Made by a program: the position numbers and the translations under genes. From Sphingobacterium sp. lm-10 (GTDB lineage Bacteria; Bacteroidota; Bacteroidia; Sphingobacteriales; Sphingobacteriaceae), in assembly GCF_023554555.1 (NCBI RefSeq), contig NZ_JAMJWC010000001.1, forward strand, positions 682,001 to 746,000: a DNA stretch of 64,000 bases, written 5' to 3'. The first letter of the stretch is position 1; each line of letters opens with the position of its first letter. Positions 25,912-34,224 of this stretch are shown piece by piece. Under the pieces are notes generated by a model. That model ran no database searches, was not told the DNA's origin, and saw nothing but the letters and a program-made list of their open reading frames with translations.

Positions 25912-27293
25912 AAAAACATGTGCTTGCAGGCCTGCTGATCTGTAGTTTGAGTTTTCCGAGCGTATATGCACAAATTAGGATTTCGTCCACACTTGAATCG
26001 GCTATTGAATCGGCTATAAATCATAGTAGCAACATCAAAAATCATTCTTTAGAACATAGAAAGGCGGAGGATGAACAGAAAGCTGTCATGAATAAATATT
26101 TGCCAACTCTTTCTGCTAATGCAACTTACGTCTATTTAAATAATGATTTGAAATTAGACGTGCCAACAGCTACGCTGCCGATTAGCGGTGCGAATATTTT
26201 TGAAGGGACTTCTACCATCAATACAAGCGCTAATGTGTTTGCCGCCGGTTTAACTGCCAAACAGGTTCTTTTTAGCGGTGGACAGATTGCTAACGGTGCG
26301 AAAGCATTAGCGGCAAAAAATGAAGGGAATCTACTGATAGACGAAATCCAAAAGGATGAACTTGTAAAAGATGTTATTGGGAGTTTTGATCAGATTAGGC
26401 TTTTAGCGCAGGCGGAAGTGCTCCTTCAGGAAAGTGAAGTGCGCCTGCAGAAAGAAAAGGAACGCGTGGAAAAGGCTGTTCAGAATGGATTAGCCATACC
26501 TTACGATAGGGATAAAATTAAATTGGCGAGCCTTAATCTGGATGCTAAAAAATCGGAGATTCAAGGCAAAAAACAACTGTTATATATCAAATTAAATAAT
26601 CTTACCGGATTTGAAAGGATTGAAATTGATAGCGTTACGTATGAATTAGATCCTATTAAGGTGTCTACAGAATTAGATATACTGGAGCGTAATGAACTTA
26701 AAGCGATGAAGGCATTTTCACAGGCCTTAGATTATAACTTAAAGAAAGAAAAAGGCAGTTTGCTTCCAACGGTAGGTGCTTTTGCAAGCTATAGCTATGC
26801 TAGTCTGTTTAATGTGAACTCCTCTTTCGCTTTACCGATTATAGGAAGCCAAGCGCATTTGTCTCTAAACCAGGCAACGCTTTCTCCAAACTGGATGCTT
26901 GGCGGCGTTTTGAAATGGGAGATTTTTGGAGGTTTTGAACGTAAGCACAGAATAGAAGCTGTAAAAATTGATCAACAGATTTTAGCGAACAAGCAGGAAG
27001 ATAGTCAGCGGATGATGAATTTGCAGTTACAAAACAACTTAGTCAATTACCGGGTGCTATTGAATCAATTGAGTATTGCTGAACAACAAGAGAAGATTGC
27101 AAGGGACAACCTAACCACAGCCGAGAAACAATACAAGTTGGGTCTAATCAACGTGACGGAACGGATCAGTGCCGAAACGGATGTGTATGAGATGGCATTA
27201 AATAAAATTCAAATCCTGATCAATCAAAGACAAGCGGCATTGAATGCCTACGGCGCATCTAAACCCTTGTACCATTTTATTCAAGTACAATAA
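25908..27293 (+). CDS. TolC family outer membrane efflux protein
   Basis: A 461-residue outer-membrane channel with a signal peptide (LAGLLICSLSFPSVYAQ) and two OEP repeats: a first half with SAIESAINHSSNIKNHSLEHRKAEDEQKAV and LSANATYVYL, and a second with LDYNLKKEKGSLLPTVGAFASYSY, DQQILANKQEDSQRMMNLQLQNNLVNYRVL and AEKQYKLGLINVTERISAETDVYEMALNKIQ. This is the helical barrel typical of TolC. It forms the outer-membrane duct for the HlyD-like and ABC2 proteins encoded directly after it (17-base and overlapping spacing). Confidence 0.93.
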   Translation: MKKHVLAGLLICSLSFPSVYAQIRISSTLESAIESAINHSSNIKNHSLEHRKAEDEQKAVMNKYLPTLSANATYVYLNNDLKLDVPTATLPISGANIFEGTSTINTSANVFAAGLTAKQVLFSGGQIANGAKALAAKNEGNLLIDEIQKDELVKDVIGSFDQIRLLAQAEVLLQESEVRLQKEKERVEKAVQNGLAIPYDRDKIKLASLNLDAKKSEIQGKKQLLYIKLNNLTGFERIEIDSVTYELDPIKVSTELDILERNELKAMKAFSQALDYNLKKEKGSLLPTVGAFASYSYASLFNVNSSFALPIIGSQAHLSLNQATLSPNWMLGGVLKWEIFGGFERKHRIEAVKIDQQILANKQEDSQRMMNLQLQNNLVNYRVLLNQLSIAEQQEKIARDNLTTAEKQYKLGLINVTERISAETDVYEMALNKIQILINQRQAALNAYGASKPLYHFIQVQ

Positions 27294-27310
27294 CGATAGA
27301 AATATAGATT

Positions 27311-28276
27311 ATGAAAAAATATTTGGTGGTGATCATAGCCGGTGTCCTCCTAACAGCCTGTAGCAATAATGAAGGCACAAAAGACTTTATTCAAGGTAAA
27401 ACGGAAAAGGAACAAATAGCGGTCGTTGGAAAAATTGCCGGTCGGATTCAAACAATCAATTGTAGTCAAGGTGATTTTGTGCGCCGCGGAGATACGCTCG
27501 CTATCTTAGATATACCAGAGGTAGAGGCAAAAAGAATGCAAGCCCTTGGAGCAGTCACCTCAGCGAACGCACAATATCAAATGAGTAAACACGGAGCCAC
27601 AGCCAATCAGTTAAAGCAATTAAATGCCAAAAAAGGTGCCTTAGAACAGCAATATGAGTTTGCGCAAAAATCGCTTAACAGGATGGAGGAAATGGTGAAA
27701 GATTCACTCATTGCACAGCAGCAATACGACGAGGTATTTGCAAAATATCAGGGTGCTCAGGCGCAATTAATAGCTGTGAATGCAGAAATTGCAGATGTGC
27801 AAAATGGTGTGCGCATCGAACAACAAGAAATGGCGCTTGGCCAGCAAGACCGAGCAGAAGGGGCATTACAGGAGGTAGCTGTGGCAGAAAAAGAGCGCTA
27901 CATAATTGCTCCGCAGGATATGACGATAGAATCCATCACCCTAAAAGTAGGAGAATTGGCTTTACCAGGCTATACCCTGTTTAACGGTACTTTAGATAAC
28001 ACGATTTATTTCCGTTTTACACTTCCAGAATCACAGTTAAATCACTACAGTAAAGGAATGGACATGGAGGTAATCGTCCCATATAAAGATAATCTAAAGG
28101 TGGCAGGTGTGGTGAAAAACATCAAACCGATCGGTGCTTATGCCAATATCGCGACGGCCTACCCGGACTATGACTTACAAGATCCGTTGTATGAAATGAC
28201 TATTTATCCGAAGGATGCTAATGCCGCAAAGGATATCCTAAATAAAACAACCGTCACTATAAAAAATAAGTTGTGA
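27311..28276 (+). CDS. HlyD/EmrA-type periplasmic adaptor lipoprotein
   Basis: A 321-residue adaptor with lipobox Cys17 (GVLLTACSNN), a biotinyl-lipoyl-like half-motif (VVGKIAGRIQTINCSQGDFVRRGDTLAILD), a long alpha-hairpin at about 75-190 (AQYQMSKHGATANQLKQLNAKK; DSLIAQQQYDEVFAKYQGAQAQL), the second lipoyl half (YIIAPQDMTIESITLKVGELALPGYTLF) and a beta-barrel domain. It bridges the TolC channel and the inner-membrane permease. The lipid anchor is unusual for HlyD proteins of ABC exporters but common in Bacteroidota. Its stop overlaps the GTG start of the permease gene by four bases. Confidence 0.9.
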   Translation: MKKYLVVIIAGVLLTACSNNEGTKDFIQGKTEKEQIAVVGKIAGRIQTINCSQGDFVRRGDTLAILDIPEVEAKRMQALGAVTSANAQYQMSKHGATANQLKQLNAKKGALEQQYEFAQKSLNRMEEMVKDSLIAQQQYDEVFAKYQGAQAQLIAVNAEIADVQNGVRIEQQEMALGQQDRAEGALQEVAVAEKERYIIAPQDMTIESITLKVGELALPGYTLFNGTLDNTIYFRFTLPESQLNHYSKGMDMEVIVPYKDNLKVAGVVKNIKPIGAYANIATAYPDYDLQDPLYEMTIYPKDANAAKDILNKTTVTIKNKL

Positions 28277-29460
28277 GTACGTTTTTAAAATTACTGAAAA
28301 GAGAGTTCAAATTATTCTGGGGCAATAGTGTACTGCGGATTTTGTTTATAGGCGCTCCATTAATGTATGGCATACTGTTGGGCTATGTGTATGGCAAGGG
28401 AAAAGTAACCGATCTCCCTATTATCGTGGTGGATGAGGATAATAGTAGTCTGAGCCAAAAAGCGATCGAAATGATGGGAGACAACGAAGTCATTAATATC
28501 ATAGCCATTAAGCCAGATCAAACGAATCTTAGAACGCTAAGTATAAAGGAAGAAGCAGCTTGTATTGTCATTTTCCCGAAAGATTTTGAAAAGGATGTGT
28601 TAACCAAGAGGTATCCAGAAGTGATTACGATCGTCAATACATCTAATGTGTTAACGGCCAACTATGCCTCTTCCGCATTGCAGGTTGTTCTCGGAACCTT
28701 AAAAGTCGGCAGTCAGTTAGAGGGTCTACGTAAACAAGGCGTGCCTGAAAATGTTCGAATGAGTCAATACGAACCTTTCCGAACCACTTTCATCAAGAAA
28801 AACAACCGCGCAACCAATTACATGTACTTTCTTTGGCCGGGCATATTGGCTACTGTGCTGCAGCAGGTATTGCTATTAGGCTTGGCATTATCTTTCGCAT
28901 CCGAATTCGAGAATGGTACTTTTAAAGACTTAGTATCCAGAACCAAAAACACGTTTCTATTAATCATGGTAAAAGTGATTCCCTATTTAATCATGAGTTT
29001 TGGTATTTGGCTTATTTACTGGTTATTTACTTTTTGGTTCAGGGTTCCTTTCACAGAGAACTTAGGTATGCTTACCTTGGTTGCAGGTGTATTCGTTTTA
29101 TCGGTTTGTTTTATAGGAATTCTCTGTAGTATTTTGCTGCCGAACCAATTAAAGGCTACCGAAGTATTAATGGTTATTGCTACTCCAAGTTTCATTCTAT
29201 CTGGATTTACTTGGCCGCTCAGTCAAATGCCCATCTTGATTCAGTACATTGCCAGTATCATTCCATTAACACATTTTTTACCAGTGTTTCGAATTTTGAT
29301 TATAGAGGATGGTCCTGCATATTTAACATACCCGTACATCATAAACATGGGAATCATTGCATTAATAGCTTTTATTTTAGCATTTATCGCATTGCAATTG
29401 AAGATAAATAAGATTAAACGGTTAAAGATTACTGAGGTGGAAAACCAGCAAACTACCTAA
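28273..29460 (+). CDS. ABC-2 type transporter permease
   Basis: A 395-residue inner-membrane permease. It has an N-terminal helix (LRILFIGAPLMYGILLGYVYG), a large periplasmic domain at about 40-170 (LPIIVVDEDNSSLSQKAIEMM; ACIVIFPKDFEKDV), then five helices from about 180 onward (MYFLWPGILATVLQQVLLLGLALSFA; LIMSFGIWLIYWLFTFWF; MLTLVAGVFVLSVCFIGILC; PSFILSGFTWPLSQMP; IINMGIIALIAFILAFI), as in ABC2_membrane_3 proteins. The start is GTG (GTGAGTACG) overlapping the adaptor gene. No ATP-binding subunit and no second permease is encoded nearby, although relatives often come as a permease pair. Substrate unknown. Confidence 0.9.
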   Translation: MSTFLKLLKREFKLFWGNSVLRILFIGAPLMYGILLGYVYGKGKVTDLPIIVVDEDNSSLSQKAIEMMGDNEVINIIAIKPDQTNLRTLSIKEEAACIVIFPKDFEKDVLTKRYPEVITIVNTSNVLTANYASSALQVVLGTLKVGSQLEGLRKQGVPENVRMSQYEPFRTTFIKKNNRATNYMYFLWPGILATVLQQVLLLGLALSFASEFENGTFKDLVSRTKNTFLLIMVKVIPYLIMSFGIWLIYWLFTFWFRVPFTENLGMLTLVAGVFVLSVCFIGILCSILLPNQLKATEVLMVIATPSFILSGFTWPLSQMPILIQYIASIIPLTHFLPVFRILIIEDGPAYLTYPYIINMGIIALIAFILAFIALQLKINKIKRLKITEVENQQTT

Positions 29461-29717
29461 AAGCATTATGTGCTGATAAAGGCATAATTTATGCAATGGT
29501 TTAAAAAGTAATTAAAGAGTAGTTTGCCTGAGAAATACATCATAGCTTTCATTCCCTATTTACCTATCATAATGTTTGACGGTATCTATAGCATGATGCA
29601 AAGAGAAATATTTCTTATTTTCATCTCACTCTAGGAACAGATTATACATATTGGATAATGGGTGAGGAGAGATTGGGCTCATTCGGTAAACATGAATCAC
29701 AAATGCAATTACATAAA

Positions 29718-30680
29718 ATGAACTATTCGCGCCAATATTTTTTGTTCAGGCTGTGTGGTATATGTACTGTTATTTTTGTGCTCTTTAGCTGTTCTTCGAC
29801 TATACAGACCGCAAAGGTTAGTACGCTAACGGCCAATTATTGCACGCCAAATGTACAATATGAGCCTGAGCTGCCGATTATCGACATTTCGGATCAGGAT
29901 AGCATTGCGATTAGACGAGTGTTTTCTGAGCATGATTTTACACTAAGCAAGAACATCGGCCTTCTTTCTCACGTCAACCGTTATCTTATCGCAGAAGATG
30001 TCGTACAAAGGCTTGTAGCGAAGCAATATATAACAGATAAATACCTTGTATTTAGTACCGAATTGGATGCCATTGCTGCAGAACTGGACTGTAATGGGGA
30101 GCGTATTGAGCAATTGGCCAATTACTTGGAGAAGCGTAACGATCGCACCGTGTCAAGGTTAACCGTAGCCTCTATTATCCTAGGATCAGCAACCGCAATT
30201 GCCAGTACCGCATTCGAAAGTAATGCGGTCAATAATGTAATCAACATCTCTGGTGGTGTAGGAGCGGCTGTTTTGGGTTTCTGGACATTGAAACCGCACC
30301 AAAAGAAGGTGCAAATGAATATTGAACGCAATATGCTACACAATATATGGTACGAAAGGAATACAGATAGGGTATATCCGCCATCACTTTGGCGCATCCT
30401 TAACGAGAAGCAGTTTAGCAATACTGACAACAACTCCTTGATGCAATCCATACGTGCTCGTTGGATTAAATACGGCTTAGATGAAGAAGACAATATTGAA
30501 AATCTGGAAATGCTGTACTTCAACAATGGAGGTACATATAATGCAGAGCAATTAAGAAATTTAGCGAATATGCATAACGAGCTTCAGGCTAGTGTTCGCG
30601 GTATTCAGCAAGATTTGCGAAGTCTAATCAATTCCATCACGAAACTAGGTTTTCCAAATGTCGAGTATAACGAGCTGTAG
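29718..30680 (+). CDS. hypothetical lipoprotein with glycine-rich hydrophobic hairpin
   Basis: A 320-residue protein from the chosen ATG (MNYSRQYFLF); the frame reaches 60 bases further upstream, but the hydrophobic signal with LFSC lipobox fits this start. No family was recognised. Features: an N-terminal domain with helices around HDFTLSKNIGLLSHVNRYLIAEDVVQRL, a hydrophobic Gly/Ala-rich hairpin at about 145-190 (SIILGSATAIASTAFES; NISGGVGAAVLGFWTL), and a C-terminal helical part with a coiled-coil-like end (NEQL/NELQASVRGIQQDLRSLINSI). The hairpin resembles glycine-zipper segments that insert in membranes. It is monocistronic, with a very strong terminator after it. Confidence 0.65.
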   Translation: MNYSRQYFLFRLCGICTVIFVLFSCSSTIQTAKVSTLTANYCTPNVQYEPELPIIDISDQDSIAIRRVFSEHDFTLSKNIGLLSHVNRYLIAEDVVQRLVAKQYITDKYLVFSTELDAIAAELDCNGERIEQLANYLEKRNDRTVSRLTVASIILGSATAIASTAFESNAVNNVINISGGVGAAVLGFWTLKPHQKKVQMNIERNMLHNIWYERNTDRVYPPSLWRILNEKQFSNTDNNSLMQSIRARWIKYGLDEEDNIENLEMLYFNNGGTYNAEQLRNLANMHNELQASVRGIQQDLRSLINSITKLGFPNVEYNEL

Positions 30681-30709
30681 GCATTATTAATCATTGTTTC
30701 TTTTGACTA

Positions 30710-30756
30710 TATAAACGTTTAAATCCTCCAGTTTTTGGAGGATTTAAACGTTTATA
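30710..30756. terminator. bidirectional terminator, perfect 21-bp stem
   Basis: A perfect 21-base inverted repeat (30710-30730 and 30736-30756) with a five-base T-rich loop separates the lipoprotein gene (+) and the reductase gene (-). It ends directly against the stop codon of the reductase gene. It serves both convergent transcripts. Confidence 0.8.
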
Positions 30757-31824
30757 CTAAGGAATAATACGTTCTTGACGTAATTTCTTAAATAATCTGT
30801 AGAAGGAATCTTCTGTAGACTGATAAGCATCGAATCCTTTCAATCGACTATTTTTCATGTCTGTCATTACTTCGATTGGTCGGCCTAGATCCAGATCCGT
30901 ATGCCAAGGGGAGGCGAGCTGATCAAGATTATCGTTTACCAAATCATGCTTTTCGGCAATCTCTTTCCATGTAGCTTGCATATCCTTCATTTCATCTTCC
31001 AGAGAGCGGATTTTATCCTGATAACCTTCGTATTCCACATCAAACCAATTGGCAATACGCGGCCAAAGCCAATTCCATCGGAATACATCGCCATTGACGA
31101 TGTTATATGCGCCATTTTTTGCCTCTGATGTAGTACTCGCCCAGATAAGCTGTTTGGCTAAAATATTAGCATCTGTTACGTCAGAAAGTCCATTCCATTG
31201 CGCATCGGAACCTGGCCAAGTGAATTTTCTGCCTTGAGCTTTACAAATGCTGGCATATACTGCTAATGTGGTTCCGAGATTCATTAGGTTGCCTACCGCT
31301 TTTCCAATGACCGTATGTGGTCGGTGTACACTCCATGTGAAGCCGTCTCGAGCTGCAGCTTCATATACTGCATCTTCCTGCGCGTAGTAGAAGTTAGGAT
31401 AATCCAATCGCTTCTGCTCTTCTCGAAGCGGCGTTGCAGGCAATGTACCTTCTTTGGCATAGGCCTCGAATGGTCCTAAATAATGTTTTAATCCTGTAAC
31501 CAAAGCTACATGTTGTACACTATGATTTTCAGCGAGCACCTCCAAAAGGTTTTGTATCATTAACCCATTATCCCGTACATTCTCTGCCTCGGTTTCCCTA
31601 CGCACCCAAGTATTAATAAATACATGTGTAGGGTAGATGTCCTTTAATGCTTTGCGCAGGCTGTCTTTGTCCAACAGATCTGCTGAAATAGGGGATACGC
31701 TCTTGGGTAAATTTTGAGGCCGACGAGCCAAGCCATATGTATTCCAACCCTGTGTAACAAGTTCTTCTGCTAAATTGCTGCCGGTAATGCCTGTAGCACC
31801 GACAACTAATGCGATATGTTTCAT
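30757..31824 (-). CDS. PRISE-type NAD(P)H-dependent reductase (SDR superfamily)
   Basis: A 355-residue Rossmann enzyme from the chosen ATG (MKHIALVVG; 17 extra upstream codons look non-coding). Nucleotide-binding VVGATGITGSNLAEEL at 8-22, then the PRISE signature TGLKHYLGPFE with catalytic-type Lys113 and NFYYAQED with Tyr147, the pair used by progesterone 5-beta-reductase/iridoid synthase-like enzymes in place of the classical YxxxK. PRISE enzymes reduce activated C=C bonds of enals and enones with NADPH. The bacterial substrate is unknown. It lies 100 bases after the Crp/Fnr-type regulator gene on the same strand, which probably controls it. Confidence 0.88.
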   Translation of the reverse strand: MKHIALVVGATGITGSNLAEELVTQGWNTYGLARRPQNLPKSVSPISADLLDKDSLRKALKDIYPTHVFINTWVRRETEAENVRDNGLMIQNLLEVLAENHSVQHVALVTGLKHYLGPFEAYAKEGTLPATPLREEQKRLDYPNFYYAQEDAVYEAAARDGFTWSVHRPHTVIGKAVGNLMNLGTTLAVYASICKAQGRKFTWPGSDAQWNGLSDVTDANILAKQLIWASTTSEAKNGAYNIVNGDVFRWNWLWPRIANWFDVEYEGYQDKIRSLEDEMKDMQATWKEIAEKHDLVNDNLDQLASPWHTDLDLGRPIEVMTDMKNSRLKGFDAYQSTEDSFYRLFKKLRQERIIP

Positions 31825-31924
31825 GTCCTTATTATTTGATAAGACAAAGTTAACCAGCTTCAGATCGGTAGGCATTGACTTCGGACAAGAAATTTCCTTG
31901 ATCTAGATCAAGGAAGATACTGCG

Positions 31925-32494
31925 TTAGGGCTTATTTTTGATCCGGCTAATGGTTTCGGGTGCAAGCCCGAGGTAGGAGGCAATCAGGTGTTGAGGCACC
32001 CGTTGTACGATATCAGGCATGGTTTCTAGCATGCGTTGGTATTTGATTTCGGCAGTGTCGCTATTGGAACTGATCAGTCTTTTGTCTTTAGTCACCAAGC
32101 TATTTTGATACAAAATCCGAAAATACCGCTCCATAATCGGCACGTCACGCAGCAGGCGTTCGTAATTAGCGCGACTGATCTGCAAGAGTTCGGAAGCTTC
32201 GATGGCGTCGATCGTTAGTACCGCCGGTTCCTGATGAATAAAGCTGTTAAAATCCGAAATCCACCAGCCTTCGCAAGCAAACAAAGAGATGCGCTCATTA
32301 CCTTTTTCATCGATCTTAAAGGATTTTAACAATCCTGTGCTGACAAAAGTCAGGTACTTGCACACCTCGCCTTCCTGTAAAGCATATTGTCTTCGTTTCA
32401 TTTTTTTTGACACGAAATACGAACCGATCTGTGATCTGTCCGGCTCGCTTAACGTTACTTTCTCAGCGATATGATGTAGCAGAATTTGTTCCAT
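31925..32494 (-). CDS. Crp/Fnr family transcriptional regulator
   Basis: A 189-residue regulator from the chosen ATG (MEQILLHHIAEK). An N-terminal cyclic nucleotide-binding fold (about 15-125: RQYALQEGEVCKYLTFVSTGLLKSFKIDEKGNERISLFACEGWW) is followed by a short C-terminal region with RVPQHLIASYLGLAPETISRIKNKP, a helix-turn-helix ending with the chain. There are no Fe-S cysteines, so it is not an oxygen-sensing FNR. Proteins of this Bacteroidota type often control an adjacent reductase or oxidoreductase gene; the PRISE reductase gene follows. Confidence 0.9.
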   Translation of the reverse strand: MEQILLHHIAEKVTLSEPDRSQIGSYFVSKKMKRRQYALQEGEVCKYLTFVSTGLLKSFKIDEKGNERISLFACEGWWISDFNSFIHQEPAVLTIDAIEASELLQISRANYERLLRDVPIMERYFRILYQNSLVTKDKRLISSNSDTAEIKYQRMLETMPDIVQRVPQHLIASYLGLAPETISRIKNKP

Positions 32495-32610
32495 AGGAAA
32501 ATACACAACATTAAATTGCGTTAATCAAATGTAGTGTTTAATAATCTGGATGGCTAGCTATAAAGAAATACAAAATTAGGAGGTTACTTACCAGGACTTT
32601 TGTGCTACAC

Positions 32611-33756
32611 TTAAAAATAATATCCCAAGTTGATATTAAACCTACTATGCCGCTTTGCATCCGGGTTGCCTCGGCTAAAATCATCGACAAAATTTCCGCC
32701 AAACCAAGAGTGATTATATCCGGTCGCGTAGTCTATATAAGTGGTTATAGGACCTATAGTAGTACGCAGTCCAGTGACATTCATATAAGAGTTTTCGAAC
32801 GATTTCAGCTGTTTTTGCATGTAACCGAAATCGTTATATACGGCAAACTGCTTAAATAATCTCCAATTCACATCAATATTTTTGGCCACACCAATGGTAT
32901 ACAGGTTAAAGTCTGTGGCTACCTCATAGGCTGCGCCGTATGCGGCCATTTCCACAATTTGATTGGATTCTCCTGCGGCATTTATGGGGTTGTGAACTGC
33001 ATGTATAAAGCTGGCTTTTAGATTCCAACTTCGGTAATCTGCTTCATAGGCTAAAGCACCGGCATAGTGATTGCCAACTTGCTTCGTGTCCAGATTATAT
33101 AATCCACCATATTGCGCGGAGATGCCAATGCGCTGTTTTACTGTACCGAGCGTTTTATAGACGAGATTACCGTTTAGCTGATTGATCTTTTTATTACGGC
33201 CAACAATATCATACCCATAACGGCTGTGGGAAAGCTCTGTACCGCCTCCTATATCTAATGTTTCTGGATTCTTAAAGAAGGCTATGTCATAATCCCAGTT
33301 TTTCTTTCGGCGTAAGTAGCGAATACCCATATCATAATTATCTTCCAGACCTACGTAATAGCCTATGTTGAAAAACCAATTGTTGCCGGTGTATGGTTGA
33401 AGCGCAAAAGGTATAGAAGCCAATCCTACCTGTATCTGTTCTCCTTCTCGAAATTGGTAGCCCATCCAGGCATGCTTCAGAAAACCACCTCCGAAGGAGG
33501 ATGCATACAAACGATACTCGGCATCTAATAAGACATTTTTATAGGCAGCAATTACATTCAGGCGGACTACATCGTAGGCTATATTTCCTCCCTGAGCACG
33601 TAGTTGTTCGTCCCAAGATGAATATAAATAATTGAAACGAACTGCACCTCCCAGATGTACCTGCAAGGAATCTTGGGCCGTCGAAGTCTCGTAAATCATA
33701 AATAATACAAATAGCAGTGCTATATGCTTTGCAAGTAATTGACAATGGTTTAGCAT
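32611..33756 (-). CDS. porin-like outer membrane beta-barrel protein
   Basis: A 381-residue exported protein with a signal peptide (HIALLFVLFMIYETSTAQ). The mature part is built of alternating amphipathic strands with aromatic girdles (HLGGAVRFNYLYSSW; VRLNVIAAYKNVLLDAEYRLYASSF; WMGYQFREGEQIQVGLASIPF; MGIRYLRRKKNWDYDIAFF; RFNINLGYYF at the end), consistent with a 16-strand barrel of the porin O/P type. The final Phe is the usual outer-membrane insertion signal. No clear motif shows specificity; in this phylum such proteins serve in anion or sugar uptake. Monocistronic. Confidence 0.82.
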   Translation of the reverse strand: MLNHCQLLAKHIALLFVLFMIYETSTAQDSLQVHLGGAVRFNYLYSSWDEQLRAQGGNIAYDVVRLNVIAAYKNVLLDAEYRLYASSFGGGFLKHAWMGYQFREGEQIQVGLASIPFALQPYTGNNWFFNIGYYVGLEDNYDMGIRYLRRKKNWDYDIAFFKNPETLDIGGGTELSHSRYGYDIVGRNKKINQLNGNLVYKTLGTVKQRIGISAQYGGLYNLDTKQVGNHYAGALAYEADYRSWNLKASFIHAVHNPINAAGESNQIVEMAAYGAAYEVATDFNLYTIGVAKNIDVNWRLFKQFAVYNDFGYMQKQLKSFENSYMNVTGLRTTIGPITTYIDYATGYNHSWFGGNFVDDFSRGNPDAKRHSRFNINLGYYF

Positions 33757-33961
33757 TGATAAATGTAATAAAAAATTAATTATAATCTCAAAAAGAATTT
33801 ATTTTAACTAAAAAAATTTTTACAGATGTTCTGGTGTTTCCGCTTTTCCAGAGTATCTATTTGCGAAATAGTCAAATCGACGCGTATAAATACGTAAAAA
33901 TCTACCTATGTAAACAAGATATTGATTACTCTGTTTTTTTTCTGAACAATAAAATAAAGTT

Positions 33962-34186
33962 ATGAACAGAAAAAAATATGTCTTAGGAATGTTAGCGGCT
34001 GGTGTATTGGCACTTAGTGCTTGTAATAATCATCCTCGTGAAGAAGCAGAACAGCCACGTATGCCGGAAGATCGGACCATGGATCCACATGATGGTGCTT
34101 CGGCAACCACGGATACAGCACACCGTGATACCATGCCAACTTCAGACACTCTCAATACAAGAAATCCTGCTCAGCCTAATTTTTAA
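33962..34186 (+). CDS. small Thr/Asp-rich lipoprotein
   Basis: A 74-residue predicted lipoprotein: signal LGMLAAGVLALSAC with lipobox Cys21, then a short unstructured region rich in Asp, Thr, Pro and His (HPREEAEQPRMPEDRTMDPHD; TTDTAHRDTMPTSDTLN) without hydrophobic core. No family recognised; such short disordered lipoproteins are common in Sphingobacteriaceae. It is preceded by about 200 bases of AT-rich DNA containing a small palindrome (ctatttgcgaaatag at 33857) and is convergent with the radical SAM gene, 38 bases away. Confidence 0.65.
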   Translation: MNRKKYVLGMLAAGVLALSACNNHPREEAEQPRMPEDRTMDPHDGASATTDTAHRDTMPTSDTLNTRNPAQPNF

Positions 34187-34224
34187 TAGGCTAACGTAGT
34201 AGTAGATGAGCTATGATCTTCCGA

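Noticed and set aside
29520..29635. Short hydrophobic frame after the ABC-2 permease (PEKYIIAFIPYLPIIMFDG), possibly a remnant of a second permease
   Set aside because: Too short, no start codon before the hydrophobic part, and no recognisable permease motif; noted only because a second permease is often expected here.
33857..33871. Palindrome ctatttgcgaaatag before the small lipoprotein gene as a regulator operator
   Set aside because: The 6-bp arms are short and single, and no regulator is linked; likely chance in AT-rich DNA.
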